From: Actinomycetota bacterium
Lineage (GTDB): Bacteria > Actinomycetota > Actinomycetes > S36-B12 > UBA5976
Direction: 5' to 3'
Length of the DNA stretch: 60,371 nt
NCBI GenBank assembly: GCA_947448865.1
Contig: CANFOW010000005.1
Coordinates: 1 to 60,371 of the forward strand
Every line of letters starts with the position of its first letter. Position 1 is the first letter of the stretch. Below are positions 35,300 through 46,677 of this stretch, one piece after another. Both the position numbers and the translations under genes were made by a program. The notes beneath the pieces were generated by a model. It saw only the letters and a list, made by a program, of their open reading frames with translations. It searched no databases and was not told where the DNA came from.

Positions 35300-36985
35300 T
35301 TAGCCCTCAATTACGACAGGAACGATCATCGGACGGCGTCTGTGCTTATCAGCGACCCATTTGCCCACAGTTCTGCGGACAATTTGGGCAAGCTGGTGAG
35401 TATCTGTCACACCATCCGCAAGAGCTCGGTCAATTGCTGAGCGTAAGGCAGGCAGCACATCGTTGAATACGCTGTCATTCTCCCCATATCCTCGAGCATG
35501 AATTTCAGGACCAGCCACGATTTTGCGCTCAACGAGGTCTACAGCGGTCACCACGCTAATGAATCCCTCTTCTCCTAGTATTCGTCTGTCTTTAAGAAGA
35601 GTTTCTGTCACATCCCCCACACTTGCGCCATCGACATAAACAAAGCCGCAAGGGATGGCTCCAACAATCTGAGCCTTTCCATGTGCCAAGTCAACAACAA
35701 CGCCATCGTCGGCCAGAATTATTCGCTCGAGATCAACGCCAGTTTTCGCAGCAAGTGCGGCATTAGCGCGTAGGTGTCGCCACTCGCCATGGATTGGCAT
35801 GACGTTTTTTGGCTTCACAATGTTGTAGCAATACAACAGTTCACCAGCAGCTGCGTGTCCCGACACATGCACCAGAGCATTTCCCTTATGCACGATGCGA
35901 GCACCTTGGCGCGACAGTTCATTGATGATGCGATTGACAGCATTTTCGTTACCGGGAATCAAAGAAGAAGCCAAAATGACGGTGTCATCAGGACCGATTG
36001 AAATTCCATGGTCTCGATTAGCGATGCGAGACAACACAGCCATAGGTTCACCTTGAGATCCAGTGCAAATGAGTACTGATTCATCATCGGGACGAGTTTG
36101 TATTTCTTCACTGCTAATAAGTGTTCCGTCTGGAATTGTCAGATAGCCCAAATCATTAGCAACCTTCATGTTGCGCACCATGGAACGACCTACGAAAGCA
36201 ACTTTGCGATTGTGCGAAGTGGCAACATCAATAATTTGCTGAACTCGATGTACGTGCGATGCGAAGGATGCAACGATGACACGACCACGTGCTCGACCGA
36301 TGATGGAATCCAGAACGGGAATAATATCTCTTTCACTCGTTACAAATCCAGGAACCTCTGCATTCGTTGAGTCCACCATAAAAAGGTCGACACCTTCGTC
36401 GCCTAGTCGAGCAAACGTATTGAGATCAGTGACGCGCCCATCGAGAGGTAACTGATCCATTTTGAAATCACCAGTGATGAGCACGCAACCGGCAGCAGTC
36501 TTAATAGACACAGCCAGTGCATCAGGGATTGAGTGATTTACTGCAATGAACTCAAGAGTGAATTCACCGAGTATATGTTGTTTACCTTCGCGAACCGTGA
36601 CGCATTTCGGAGTTATGCGATGTTCTTTGAGTTTTGCATCAACGAGTGCAAGCGTGAGTTGTGAACCGATAATCGGAATATCAGAACGTTCGCGTAACAA
36701 ATACGGAACTGCCCCAATGTGATCTTCGTGTCCGTGTGTTAATACAACAGCAAGAACGTCATCAAGGCGATCGCGTATGTAGTCAAAGTCAGGAAGAATC
36801 AAGTCCACACCAGGTTGGCTATCTTCTGGGAACAAAACACCGCAATCAACAATAAGTAGTTTGCCGCGGTACTCAAACACCGTCATGTTTCGCCCGATTT
36901 CCCCGAGGCCACCGAGAGCCACAATGCGCATTGTGTCGTCAGCTAACGCAGGCGGTGCTCCCAATTCGGGATGAGCATGGGTCAC
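35300..36985 (-). CDS. rnj: Ribonuclease J
   Basis: A metallo-beta-lactamase/beta-CASP RNase with 5' exonuclease and endonuclease activity in RNA decay and rRNA maturation. 561 residues with the HxHxDH motif VLTHGHEDHIGAVPY, metal ligands INHSIPDAL and ITGDFKMDQ, beta-CASP motifs and ALVHVSGHA, and a C-terminal domain. The start overlaps dapA by four bases. Confidence 0.96.
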   Translation of the reverse strand: MTHAHPELGAPPALADDTMRIVALGGLGEIGRNMTVFEYRGKLLIVDCGVLFPEDSQPGVDLILPDFDYIRDRLDDVLAVVLTHGHEDHIGAVPYLLRERSDIPIIGSQLTLALVDAKLKEHRITPKCVTVREGKQHILGEFTLEFIAVNHSIPDALAVSIKTAAGCVLITGDFKMDQLPLDGRVTDLNTFARLGDEGVDLFMVDSTNAEVPGFVTSERDIIPVLDSIIGRARGRVIVASFASHVHRVQQIIDVATSHNRKVAFVGRSMVRNMKVANDLGYLTIPDGTLISSEEIQTRPDDESVLICTGSQGEPMAVLSRIANRDHGISIGPDDTVILASSLIPGNENAVNRIINELSRQGARIVHKGNALVHVSGHAAAGELLYCYNIVKPKNVMPIHGEWRHLRANAALAAKTGVDLERIILADDGVVVDLAHGKAQIVGAIPCGFVYVDGASVGDVTETLLKDRRILGEEGFISVVTAVDLVERKIVAGPEIHARGYGENDSVFNDVLPALRSAIDRALADGVTDTHQLAQIVRRTVGKWVADKHRRRPMIVPVVIEG

Positions 36986-37878
36986 AGGCTTATGCCACCC
37001 GCAACCAAATCAAGACGCAGTTGGGCAACCTGTGCATCGGTTGCAGGCACGAGCGGCAGCCGAAGCGATCCGCCACCAGCACGACCGAGTAAATCAAGTG
37101 CTGCCTTCACCATGATTGCGCCGCCAGCTTTTGTCATCAATCCCTCAGTAATAGGAACAAGTGTCTTATTTATCGCTCGCGCGGTGTTGAGGTCATTGCT
37201 CTCAACTGCGTTAACCATTGCCTTATGGCGATCGGCAACCACATGCCCAGTGACACTGACAACACCTACTGCCCCGATTGCTAGAAGCGCAAGATTCAGA
37301 CCATCATCACCTGAGTAGTACGCCATGGATGATTGCGCCATGACTTGCGAAGCAGCCCACGGGTCACCTTTTGCGTCTTTGTTAGCAAGAATGCGTGGAT
37401 GCTCTGCCAATGTGATCAGTGATTCTGTTGTGATTTGGATACCAGCACGTCCTGGAATGTCGTACACCATAACTGGCAAATCTGTTGCATCCGCAACTGC
37501 ATGCATATGGGCGATCACGCCTGCTTGAGGCGGCTTGTTGTAGTACGGAGTAACAACAAGTAATCCATGTGCGCCCGCACGAGCGGCATCTTTGGCAAGT
37601 AGCACCGAGTGCGCAGTGTCATTTGATCCGGCACCTGCAATAACTTTCGCGCGATCACCAACGGCAGCGACAACACACTTAAGTAATTCTAGCTTTTCGT
37701 GTTCATCGGTCGTCGGTGATTCACCTGTTGTGCCATTGACTACTAGGCCATTGTTGCCAAGATTCACTAGGTCATGAGCGAGTTGCTCAGCAGCTGCAAA
37801 GTCGATCTTTGAACCGTCAGGAGTAAACGGTGTCACCATTGCGGTGAGCACGGTTCCAAATGCATCTGTTGCTTTCAT
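36982..37878 (-). CDS. dapA: 4-hydroxy-tetrahydrodipicolinate synthase
   Basis: Condenses pyruvate and aspartate semialdehyde in lysine/DAP synthesis. 298 residues with GTVLTAMVTPF, VNGTTGESPTTDEHE, catalytic Tyr in VVTPYYNKPPQ and Schiff-base Lys in LANKDAKGDPW. The ATG at 37878 is preferred among three consecutive start codons (37884, 37881, 37878) because AAGGAG is five to eight bases upstream. Overlaps rnj by four bases. Confidence 0.96.
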   Translation of the reverse strand: MKATDAFGTVLTAMVTPFTPDGSKIDFAAAEQLAHDLVNLGNNGLVVNGTTGESPTTDEHEKLELLKCVVAAVGDRAKVIAGAGSNDTAHSVLLAKDAARAGAHGLLVVTPYYNKPPQAGVIAHMHAVADATDLPVMVYDIPGRAGIQITTESLITLAEHPRILANKDAKGDPWAASQVMAQSSMAYYSGDDGLNLALLAIGAVGVVSVTGHVVADRHKAMVNAVESNDLNTARAINKTLVPITEGLMTKAGGAIMVKAALDLLGRAGGGSLRLPLVPATDAQVAQLRLDLVAGGISL

Positions 37879-37887
37879 CATCACTCC

Positions 37888-38607
37888 TTAGGGGGCTACT
37901 CGCCCATTGGCAATAAACGCAGCGTGCGTCAGTGGCATAAGTTCCTCAAAGATGGCCTCATATTTTTCGGCGACCATTTCGATTTCGCGCTGTGGGAAAG
38001 ATGGAAAGTGAGAACCCTCGGCCTTACGACGCAAACTTAAGAAGTTCATCAAAGCACGCGCATTCATTGTGACGTATGCCGAAGAATAAATCGTTACAGG
38101 CAACACAATTCTGGCAACTTCGCGTGCGACTCCTGCAGCCAGCATAGTTTCGTACGATGCATAGGCAACAGCACATGCGTGCTTAGTTTGCTCATTGACT
38201 AAATCAAACTGTTCAGGCGTCCCGTCCACGAAGTCATACGCACCGGCTTTGCCCACTTGAATAAGTTTTCGTTCAGGACCTGGAACATAAAATTCTGGTT
38301 CAAGAACTTTGTAACGACCAGATTCTTCGTTGTAACTTGCAATGCGATGACGAAAATGCTCACGCCACATAAAGATTGGCGCTTGAACAAAAAACGTCAT
38401 GTTGGAATGTTCAAAAGGCGAACCATGTCGGTCCCGCATTAAGTAATTGATCAGACCTGAAGACTTGCTGGCATCCTCGGTGAGGTCGTCGTGAGACTGT
38501 TCACCCTTTGTGGACACGCGTGCAGCCCACACAACATCAGCATCACTAGCTGAGTGCTTGATTAACTCAACAGTGACATCACTGCGGAAACGGATTTGGT
38601 CTGTCAC
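37888..38607 (-). CDS. thyX: Flavin-dependent thymidylate synthase
   Basis: Makes dTMP from dUMP with FAD and methylenetetrahydrofolate. 239 residues with the ThyX signature RHR-X7-S in WREHFRHRIASYNEESGRY, LINYLMRDRHGSPFEHS and NARALMNFLSLRR. No thyA is seen in the window. It is in series with dapA (three-base spacer); GTG start. Confidence 0.96.
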   Translation of the reverse strand: MTDQIRFRSDVTVELIKHSASDADVVWAARVSTKGEQSHDDLTEDASKSSGLINYLMRDRHGSPFEHSNMTFFVQAPIFMWREHFRHRIASYNEESGRYKVLEPEFYVPGPERKLIQVGKAGAYDFVDGTPEQFDLVNEQTKHACAVAYASYETMLAAGVAREVARIVLPVTIYSSAYVTMNARALMNFLSLRRKAEGSHFPSFPQREIEMVAEKYEAIFEELMPLTHAAFIANGRVAP

Positions 38608-38633
38608 TTGACCAGACTATCGGCAGGTGTGCC

Positions 38634-39476
38634 TTAAACAGCGGTGCGGTCAGGCGCCACATTTGGGGTCACGGAAGTTCCTGCAGGTCGCAGCACTAGC
38701 GTCATGACGATGACTGTGTAGACGACATATGCAACCGCTTGTAGCACCGACGTGAGTGGCTTGAGGTTAAATAGTCCCGCAGCCAAAGTTGCTTGTATGG
38801 AACCGTCAGGAAGGTATGCGCTTAAATCAAGAGCTATCTGTGTGCCAAAAGGCAATAGTCCTACTTCTTGGAATTCAGCGATTCCGTAGGACAGAACTCC
38901 AGCAGCTACGAATACCAGTGCGACACCAGTTACCTTAAATAACGTGCGCATGTTGATTTTGGCTGATGACTTAAACACCAGATAGCCAACAAAGACTGCC
39001 GTGACAAGTCCCAGTAGTAGCCCAATAAGTGCAACCGTTTGATGACCTGTTGCATGTGCTGCGGCCCAGAAAAACACGGCAGTTTCTGCACCTTCACGAA
39101 CTACGGCAAAGAACGCCATGGACGCCACTGCAAGTGCCCCGCCGGTACCCGCGGCAATATCAAGGCGGGAACGAAGATCATGAGCAATAGTGCGGGCCGT
39201 ACGCTTCATCCAAAAAATCATCCACGTCACAAACACAACAGCTAAAAACGACATGGTTCCAGCAAAAATAGGTTCTGCATGATCCGACAAGTCAGACGAA
39301 ATGACCTGCAGCAATCCAGCCACGCCGGCACTGACAATGATGGCGCTGAGTACGCCAGCCCATACGTGTCGAATGAGTGCCTGGCGTTGCGTGCGAACCA
39401 GATACGTCACCAAAATGCTGACAATTAACGCAGCCTCAATACCTTCTCGGAATCCGATGAGGTAGTTGCCAATCAT
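38634..39476 (-). CDS. FTR1 family iron permease (EfeU-like)
   Basis: A 280-residue membrane protein with seven or so helices and two REGxE iron motifs: GFREGIEAALIVSI at the N-terminus and VVREGAETAVFF in the middle. The ATG at 39476 is chosen because the family starts right before the first motif; an ATG at 39518 adds 14 unsupported residues. EfeU normally works with EfeO and EfeB, which are not in the window. First gene of a transport segment inserted between thyX and dapB. Confidence 0.9.
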   Translation of the reverse strand: MIGNYLIGFREGIEAALIVSILVTYLVRTQRQALIRHVWAGVLSAIIVSAGVAGLLQVISSDLSDHAEPIFAGTMSFLAVVFVTWMIFWMKRTARTIAHDLRSRLDIAAGTGGALAVASMAFFAVVREGAETAVFFWAAAHATGHQTVALIGLLLGLVTAVFVGYLVFKSSAKINMRTLFKVTGVALVFVAAGVLSYGIAEFQEVGLLPFGTQIALDLSAYLPDGSIQATLAAGLFNLKPLTSVLQAVAYVVYTVIVMTLVLRPAGTSVTPNVAPDRTAV

Positions 39477-39577
39477 TAATGTGCGCCTTCGCAGTAGAGA
39501 TAGCGACGATTTATGCAACTATCTGGTTTCGTAAATAAGCCTATTCTGCTGGCGTGGTGTTTGCAATTTGAGGCCGG

Positions 39578-40477
39578 TTAATCCGCAGGTGCAACTGGAG
39601 CAAAATGCCTAGCCCGCTGCGTCAAAACCACGCATGAGAGCACTATCACAGCGGCAACAATTGATGCCAGACCAATGTGCTCATGAAGCAACAGACTTGA
39701 CCACAGCAAGGTCAAAATGGGCTGAATGAGCTGAACCTGTGAACCGCGGGCGACACCAAGAACAGACAGCCCTCGATACCACGCAAAAAACCCTAAATAC
39801 ATAGATCCAAAAGACACAAACAGGAAGGCCAGAATCCCCTTAACGGCAATTGTGTGGCTGTCACGTCCAGCAACAAAAGTTGCCAACGCTCCCAAGCTAC
39901 TAATTGGTAAGAACATCACAACGCACCACGAGACGACTTGCCACCCTGGCATGTACCGAGTGAGCAATGCTCCTTCGGAATAGCCAAAGGCCGATGAAAT
40001 GACGGCTAGTACGAGCAGTATGTCCGCAAAAACATCGACACCGACACTGCCCCCGTGATGCCAGGCATAAACCATCAGCGTGAGACTTCCAATGACAGCT
40101 CCTAGCCAAAACAAGGGAGCCACCCGTTCCTTGTGACGCAAAACAGCCAACACTGCCGTTGCCAGCGGTAAACCTGCGATGATCACCGCAGCGTGCGCTG
40201 AACTAGTCCGCTGCAATGCCAACGTGCTGAAAATAGGAAAACCAAAACTAATGCCAAGCCCAGTAAAGAAGATTGTCTTCCACAGCGAACGATCAGGAAT
40301 TGGCGTCCTTCGCACAGTGAGAACGATGAGTGCAGTGATACCCGCAATCGCCATTCGACCGAGAGTGATAGTCCAGGGACTTAACGATGGGAGCGCAATC
40401 TTGACCATGGGGAGTGTGAAAGAAAAAATCACAACTCCAGTTAGCGCGAACAAAAAACCAGAACGGATGCGAGTCAC
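39578..40477 (-). CDS. EamA/DMT family transporter
   Basis: A 299-residue protein with about ten transmembrane segments in two EamA halves (GFLFALTGVVIFSFTLP..., then a second half from VFADILLVLAVISSAFGYSEG). Members export amino acids or other metabolites; the substrate is not readable from sequence. GTG start, divergent from the 97-residue membrane protein with only 32 bases between. Confidence 0.87.
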   Translation of the reverse strand: MTRIRSGFLFALTGVVIFSFTLPMVKIALPSLSPWTITLGRMAIAGITALIVLTVRRTPIPDRSLWKTIFFTGLGISFGFPIFSTLALQRTSSAHAAVIIAGLPLATAVLAVLRHKERVAPLFWLGAVIGSLTLMVYAWHHGGSVGVDVFADILLVLAVISSAFGYSEGALLTRYMPGWQVVSWCVVMFLPISSLGALATFVAGRDSHTIAVKGILAFLFVSFGSMYLGFFAWYRGLSVLGVARGSQVQLIQPILTLLWSSLLLHEHIGLASIVAAVIVLSCVVLTQRARHFAPVAPAD

Positions 40478-40509
40478 ACACTGAGCCTAGTCTTGCGTAA
40501 GGTACAGGT

Positions 40510-40803
40510 ATGTGTGGTTGTCTTTCTTTGGCATTCGGGTCACTGGCCCCTAGATTCACGTTGTTCCTCATTGCACTATTCACGGGACGCGTTGGTGATG
40601 CGTTTGATGGACATACCGGAACAGCATTTCTCGGATGGCTCTTTCTGCCTTTCACAGAGTTGTTCTACGTCGTGATGTTCTGGTGGAACGGATCTGTCGC
40701 TGGCTTTAGTTGGTTCTTCGTTGCTTTGGGTTTTGTCATGGACATCAGCGCTTATGTTGGTGGGGCTCAAGCCCGTCAACGCAATCAGGTGCGCTGGCAG
40801 TGA
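40510..40803 (+). CDS. Small membrane protein upstream of azlCD
   Basis: A 97-residue protein with a short Cys-containing N-terminus (MCGCLSLAFG), two or three hydrophobic helices (FTLFLIALFTG, GWLFLPFTELFYVVMFWW) and a basic C-terminus. Similar short proteins are common in actinobacteria but unnamed. Its TGA overlaps the azlC start as GTGA, so it is coupled to the azlCD transporter. Confidence 0.7.
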   Translation: MCGCLSLAFGSLAPRFTLFLIALFTGRVGDAFDGHTGTAFLGWLFLPFTELFYVVMFWWNGSVAGFSWFFVALGFVMDISAYVGGAQARQRNQVRWQ

Positions 40804-41501
40804 CCACAACCCAGTGGAATGTGTTACGTAACGAAATAACTCGCAAAGCTACAAGCATTGGAATTGCAGTAGCTATCTATGGTGTTTCATTTGGCGCCCT
40901 TGGTGTGACAACGGGATTGTCGATCGCTCAGACACAGGCGTTGTCACTACTCATGTTCACAGGCGCGAGCCAATTCGCACTCGTGAGCACCATTGCTGCC
41001 GGCGGTACCTCACTTGCTGCAATTGCAGCAGCACTTCTCCTCGGGACTCGCAACGCAGCGTATTCACTTCGCATGGCACCAATTCTCAAAGTTTCTGGTT
41101 TTCGAAAAGTGTTAGCAAGCCAAGTCACAATTGATGAATCAACCGCGATGGGACTTGCATACGATGAATCCATCGAAGATGGAAAAGCGTCTCGTCTTGG
41201 TTTTTGGTCAACTGCGATTTCAGTCTTCGTGTTTTGGAATCTTGCAACACTGCTCGGTGCAGTTACTGCAAGCGCAATAGGCGATCCCAAAGCCTTGGGC
41301 TTAGACGCTGCTATTGCCGCTGGTTTGTTTGCTCTGGTATGGCCGCAAATCAAGAATCGTTACACAGCATCCGTTTCACTAGGAGGCGCGTTGATCGCGC
41401 TTATCCTCACGCCCATTCTTCCGCCAGGCTTGCCTGTTCTGGCCGCTGCAGCAGTCGCGTTTATCGTCGGATGGTCTTGGTCCAAGCAGGTTGATGTCTG
41501 A
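40800..41501 (+). CDS. azlC: AzlC family branched-chain amino acid exporter subunit
   Basis: The large permease subunit of an AzlCD-type exporter. 233 residues, about six helices, with VAIYGVSFGALGVTTGLS, FTGASQFALVSTIAAGG and GTRNAAYSLRMAP, characteristic of AzlC. GTG at 40800 is chosen for its overlap with the previous stop; upstream residues to 40710 match nothing. Overlaps azlD by one base (TGATG). Confidence 0.9.
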   Translation: MTTTQWNVLRNEITRKATSIGIAVAIYGVSFGALGVTTGLSIAQTQALSLLMFTGASQFALVSTIAAGGTSLAAIAAALLLGTRNAAYSLRMAPILKVSGFRKVLASQVTIDESTAMGLAYDESIEDGKASRLGFWSTAISVFVFWNLATLLGAVTASAIGDPKALGLDAAIAAGLFALVWPQIKNRYTASVSLGGALIALILTPILPPGLPVLAAAAVAFIVGWSWSKQVDV

Positions 41502-41809
41502 TGTGGTTAACAGTTCTCGCGGGCTCAGCCGGATGTTTTTTACTCAAGTACTTGGGCTCGGCAATTCCAGCAACGTTCCTCGAATTGCCTGTTGTGAAAA
41601 AGATTGTTCTGCTGTTACCTATTGCACTGTTGAGTGCCCTTGTTGCCGTTCAAACGGGAGCAAATCATCAAGAACTTGTGCTCGACGCTCGGGCGCCAGC
41701 ATTTCTTATGGCTTTAGTTGCGCTGCGACTTAAGGCGGGATTTATCGTTGTCGTTCTCGTTGCGGCAACTACCGCCGCTGCACTTAGGCACTTCGGATTA
41801 GCTGTTTAG
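41501..41809 (+). CDS. azlD: AzlD family branched-chain amino acid transport subunit
   Basis: A 102-residue small partner of AzlC with three or four hydrophobic helices: YLGSAIPATFLELPVVKKI, LLPIALLSALVAVQ and APAFLMALVALRLKAGFIVV. Length and order after azlC fit the AzlD family. ATG begins on the last base of the azlC stop. Confidence 0.87.
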   Translation: MWLTVLAGSAGCFLLKYLGSAIPATFLELPVVKKIVLLLPIALLSALVAVQTGANHQELVLDARAPAFLMALVALRLKAGFIVVVLVAATTAAALRHFGLAV

Positions 41810-41816
41810 GTTAATT

Positions 41817-41831
41817 CGGCGCTTAGTGCCG
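41817..41831. terminator. Small hairpin between convergent azlD and dapB
   Basis: CGGCGC, loop TTA, GTGCCG: six paired bases including one G-T pair. Sits in the 39-base gap between the two stops. Too weak for certainty. Confidence 0.4.
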
Positions 41832-41848
41832 CAAGCAAGTGTCAGTCT

Positions 41849-42595
<747 letters not shown>

Positions 42596-43945
42596 CTACT
42601 CCGGCCCTACAACGACTGTCTGGGTATTTTGCGTCCACAAGTGATGTGCAAGTGTTTGTACTTCTTCAAGCGTTACGTTGGCAACACGTTCAAGAATCTC
42701 AGATACGGATGGCACATAACCATTGTTCATCTCATTGCGAGCAATTCGGCTCATACGAGACGAAGTGTCTTCAAGACCCAAGACCATTCCCCCACTCACT
42801 TGACCTTTTGCTCGATCAAGTTCCTGTTGAGTTATTCCATGCGCTGCCACATCCGAAATCACATCTGCGATTACATCACGCACAGCCTCAAGACGTTTAG
42901 GCTGACAGCCCGCATAAATTCCGACGACTCCGGTATCCGCGAACTGTTGCGCAAATGAATACACCGAATACACGAGGCCACGCTTTTCGCGCACCTCTTG
43001 AAACAAACGGCTCGACATTCCCCCACCCATCGCTGCATTTAAGACGGTGAGTTGGTAACGCCGTTCGTCAGCGCGGTCTAGACCGGGAACTCCGATAACG
43101 ACGTTGGCTTGTTCGGTTACCTTGGCGAACTTGTGAAAACCACCAGCATGGGAAATCTTGACACGCGATTTTGTAGGAACAAACGGTGTTGCGTCGCCTT
43201 CAAGAGATACGCCTCCACGCGCAAATGCCTTACGTATCAGTTTCACAACAGTTGCGTGGTCAATGTTTCCTGCAATGGAAATCACCAAGCGGTCCGGTGT
43301 GTAGTACTTACGATAAAAACTATGAATTGAACGTCGTGACAGAGACTCAATGTTTTGCGAAGTTCCCAAAATCGATCGGCCTAATGGCGCGTCACCAAAC
43401 ATTGCGCGAGCAAAGTGTTCGTGGACGATGTCAGAAGGATCGTCATCGCGCATCGAAATTTCTTCAAGAACGACAGAACGCTCTTGATCAACATCAGGGC
43501 TCGTGATTGTGGCCGACGTGATCATGTCTACAAGCACATCGATTGCTGTAGGCACGTGAGTATCGAGTACACGAGTGTAGAAACAGGTCGCCTCTTTTGA
43601 CGTGAAGGCATTCATCTCGCCGCCCACTTCATCAATTGATGACGAAATATCTAACGCAGTGCGAGTCTTGGTTCCCTTGAACAGTAAGTGCTCGAGGTAA
43701 TGTGCCGATCCCGTTTGGCTAGCAACTTCATCGCGAGAGCCGACATTGACCCAAATTCCGATTGCAGCGGAACGCACTGTAGGCATTTGTTCGGTAATGA
43801 TGCGCAGCCCACCAGGCAGGACAGTGCGTTTAACAAGTCCGCCTTGATCGGCGGTCAGTAATGTGCGTGTGGTCCCAGGCAGCTGTTCGCTACCCAGGAC
43901 CACATGTGCAGATCGTTTTGCCAAGTGACTAACTCTCGTCTTCAC
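42596..43945 (-). CDS. M16 family zinc metallopeptidase
   Basis: A 449-residue pitrilysin-type protease. Seen: the inverted zinc motif HYLEH in [14 protein letters not shown] with the downstream Glu-containing helix ([12 protein letters not shown]), and the second half with [15 protein letters not shown]. Actinobacterial copies follow pnp and may process peptides or envelope proteins. The ATG at 43945 overlaps pnp by 17 bases. Confidence 0.93.
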   Translation of the reverse strand: MKTRVSHLAKRSAHVVLGSEQLPGTTRTLLTADQGGLVKRTVLPGGLRIITEQMPTVRSAAIGIWVNVGSRDEVASQTGSAHYLEHLLFKGTKTRTALDISSSIDEVGGEMNAFTSKEATCFYTRVLDTHVPTAIDVLVDMITSATITSPDVDQERSVVLEEISMRDDDPSDIVHEHFARAMFGDAPLGRSILGTSQNIESLSRRSIHSFYRKYYTPDRLVISIAGNIDHATVVKLIRKAFARGGVSLEGDATPFVPTKSRVKISHAGGFHKFAKVTEQANVVIGVPGLDRADERRYQLTVLNAAMGGGMSSRLFQEVREKRGLVYSVYSFAQQFADTGVVGIYAGCQPKRLEAVRDVIADVISDVAAHGITQQELDRAKGQVSGGMVLGLEDTSSRMSRIARNEMNNGYVPSVSEILERVANVTLEEVQTLAHHLWTQNTQTVVVGPE

Positions 43946-46136
43946 TTTCGGCTGAGTTTTCTTCGCCTTCCACTACTGGAATGAGCGATAACTTTCCACG
44001 CTGGTCGATTTCAGCGATTTCGACGTGAACCTTGTCGCCAATTTTCACAACATCTTCAACCGCTTCTACGCGCTTACCGCCGGAAAGTTTGCGCAGCTGA
44101 CTGATGTGCAGCAGACCATCCTTACCTGGTGAAAGTGAAATGAATGCGCCAAAGTTAGTCGTCTTCACGACTGTTCCCATGTAGCGTTCGCCGATTTCAG
44201 GCATGCTTGGGTTTGCGATGGCGTTGACCTTTGCACGAGCAGCTTCTGCTGACTCACCGTTGCTTGCACCGATGTAAACGGTTCCATCATCATCAATGCT
44301 GATGTCAGCACCAGTTTCTTCTTGAATCTGGTTGATGATTTTGCCCTTTGGACCAATGACTTCACCGATCTTGTCGACTGGGATGTTCACTGTGATGATT
44401 CGTGGCGCGTAAAGCGACATGTCATCCGGTGCGTCAATGGCTTCCATCATGACGTCAAGAATTGAAAGACGTGCATCGCGTGCTTGAGTCAAAGCGCCTG
44501 CAAGTACTGAAGCAGGGATTCCATCAAGCTTGGTGTCGAGCTGCAACGCAGTTACGAATTCTTTTGTTCCTGCAACCTTGAAGTCCATGTCGCCATAGGC
44601 ATCTTCAGCACCAAGAATGTCAGTTAGAGCAACGTACTCAGTTTTACCGTCGATGACATCGCTGATCAGACCCATTGCGATACCTGCTACTGGTGCCTTA
44701 AGTGGCACACCAGCATTGAGTAGCGACATCGTTGACGCACATACTGAACCCATCGATGTTGAACCGTTAGAACCGAGTGCTTCAGACACCTGACGAATTG
44801 CATAAGGGAATTCATCGCGCTTAGGAAGAACTGGCACAAGGGCACGCTCTGCAAGGGCGCCGTGACCAATTTCGCGACGCTTAGGGCTACCTACCCGACC
44901 GGTTTCACCGGTTGAGTATGGCGGGAAGTTGTAGTTGTGCATGTAGCGCTTCACAGTCACTGGTGACAAAGTGTCGAGCTGTTGCTCAAGCTTGAGCATG
45001 TTCAAGGTTGTAACACCAAGGATCTGCGTCTCGCCACGTTCGAACAATGCTGAACCGTGAGTACGAGGAAGAATGTCAACCTCAGCTGATAGTTCGCGAA
45101 TGTCAGCAAGACCACGTCCGTCAATACGCACTTTGTCCTTGATAACACGTTGGCGAACAAGCTTCTTGGTAACAGAACGCAACGCAGCGCTCACTTCTTT
45201 TTCGCGACCTTCAAATTGAGTGCCTACGCGCTCAACTGTGAGTTCCTTGATGCGATCAAGTTCTGTTTCACGCTCTTGCTTTCCGGCAATGCGAAGTGCA
45301 GCAGTGAGTTCATCCTTAATTGCAGCTTCAACAGCAGCAAATACATCTGCTTCATAATCCAAGAAGATTGGGAACTCAGCAGTTTCTTTCGCAGCTACGG
45401 CCGCGAGTTCACTTTGTGCAACACACAGAGCACGAATGAATGGCTTTGATGCTTCTAGACCTTCAGCAACAATTTCTTCGGTTGGAGCTTTAGCACCACC
45501 ACGAATGAGGTCAATTGTGTTTTCAGTTGCTTCAGCTTCAACCATCATGATTGCAATGTCGTCTTCAACAATGCGGCCAGCGACAACCATGTCGAACACT
45601 GCATCTTCAAGTTGTTCGTGAGTTGGGAACGCAACCCATTGACCCTTGATGAGAGCAACACGTACTCCACCAATTGGACCTGAGTATGGAAGACCAGCAA
45701 GCTGTGTAGACATTGACGCAGCGTTGATTGCAATGACGTCGTACAAGTCGTTTGGATTGAGTGACAAAACTGTCACAACAATCTGAACTTCGTTACGAAG
45801 TCCCTTAATGAACGACGGACGTAATGGACGGTCAATCAAACGGCAAGTCAAAATCGCATCTTCACTTGGGCGACCTTCACGACGGAAAAATGAACCAGGA
45901 ATCCGACCAACTGCATACATACGTTCTTCAACGTCCACAGTAAGTGGGAAGAAGTCGAATTGATCTTTAGGCGACTTTCCAGCAGTAGTAGCTGAAAGCA
46001 GCATCGTCTGTTCGTCTAGAAATACTGAGGCTGTTCCACCTGCTTGACGTGCTAAACGACCAGATTCGAACTTGATTGTGCGTTTGCCAAATGATCCGTT
46101 ATCGATCACAGCAACGCTGGAATGGACTTGCGACAT
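43929..46136 (-). CDS. pnp: Polyribonucleotide nucleotidyltransferase (PNPase)
   Basis: 3'-5' phosphorolytic RNA degradation. 735 residues: first RNase PH domain, alpha-helical linker, second RNase PH domain with [14 protein letters not shown] and [13 protein letters not shown] domain ([17 protein letters not shown]), and S1 domain ([19 protein letters not shown]), then an acidic tail. GGGAG precedes the ATG. Follows rpsO as in most bacteria. Confidence 0.98.
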   Translation of the reverse strand: MSQVHSSVAVIDNGSFGKRTIKFESGRLARQAGGTASVFLDEQTMLLSATTAGKSPKDQFDFFPLTVDVEERMYAVGRIPGSFFRREGRPSEDAILTCRLIDRPLRPSFIKGLRNEVQIVVTVLSLNPNDLYDVIAINAASMSTQLAGLPYSGPIGGVRVALIKGQWVAFPTHEQLEDAVFDMVVAGRIVEDDIAIMMVEAEATENTIDLIRGGAKAPTEEIVAEGLEASKPFIRALCVAQSELAAVAAKETAEFPIFLDYEADVFAAVEAAIKDELTAALRIAGKQERETELDRIKELTVERVGTQFEGREKEVSAALRSVTKKLVRQRVIKDKVRIDGRGLADIRELSAEVDILPRTHGSALFERGETQILGVTTLNMLKLEQQLDTLSPVTVKRYMHNYNFPPYSTGETGRVGSPKRREIGHGALAERALVPVLPKRDEFPYAIRQVSEALGSNGSTSMGSVCASTMSLLNAGVPLKAPVAGIAMGLISDVIDGKTEYVALTDILGAEDAYGDMDFKVAGTKEFVTALQLDTKLDGIPASVLAGALTQARDARLSILDVMMEAIDAPDDMSLYAPRIITVNIPVDKIGEVIGPKGKIINQIQEETGADISIDDDGTVYIGASNGESAEAARAKVNAIANPSMPEIGERYMGTVVKTTNFGAFISLSPGKDGLLHISQLRKLSGGKRVEAVEDVVKIGDKVHVEIAEIDQRGKLSLIPVVEGEENSAESEDES

Positions 46137-46298
46137 AGGTACTCCCTATTTGATAAGGGGGTAAGCCGCGAAATATTCGTTGCTGACCTCGAGTCAGCTG
46201 CGACGTACGATCTTCGATCGAGACGCGCGAAACAACTGTTTCGAACATCACTACCGAGGACCGAACCATCAAGTGCGATAGAACGCGGTTACCCCGAA

Positions 46299-46323
46299 TG
46301 GCCAACCGACGTTCGGCTGGCCA
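46299..46323 (-). terminator. Stem-loop between rpsO and pnp
   Basis: TGGCCAACCGA and TCGGCTGGCCA pair with one G-T wobble around a three-base loop. The rpsO-pnp junction often holds such a hairpin; here there is no T-run, so RNase processing rather than termination is likely. Confidence 0.6.
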
Positions 46324-46334
46324 TGTCGTGACAA

Positions 46335-46604
46335 TTAGCGACGGATGCCGAGGCGTTCGATGATCGAACGGTAACGGTTGATATCTGTCTTGGTGAGGTA
46401 ATCAAGCAAGCGACGACGTTGACCAACGAGCAGAAGCAATCCGCGACGGCTGTGGTGATCGTGCTTGTGAGTTTTTAGGTGACCCGTCAAATCATTGATA
46501 CGACGAGTAAGAAGTGCGATTTGTACTTCTGGGCTTCCGGTGTCGCCTGGCTTTGTGCCGAATTCGGCAATGATGGCCTGCTTAACTGAAGTTTCTAAGG
46601 GCAT
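46335..46604 (-). CDS. rpsO: 30S ribosomal protein S15
   Basis: Binds 16S rRNA and helps assemble the platform. 89 residues: [21 protein letters not shown] continuing [13 protein letters not shown] and [20 protein letters not shown], then [24 protein letters not shown] (in two parts). The ATG at 46604 is preceded by GAGGAAA. Longer forms up to 46736 have no family similarity. Confidence 0.98.
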   Translation of the reverse strand: MPLETSVKQAIIAEFGTKPGDTGSPEVQIALLTRRINDLTGHLKTHKHDHHSRRGLLLLVGQRRRLLDYLTKTDINRYRSIIERLGIRR

Positions 46605-46677
46605 GTTATTTCCTCTCGGGCGCTTGGGTAGTCGCGAAAAACGGGGCGCCCGCCCCGAATTCGTCATGCTTAGGCTA

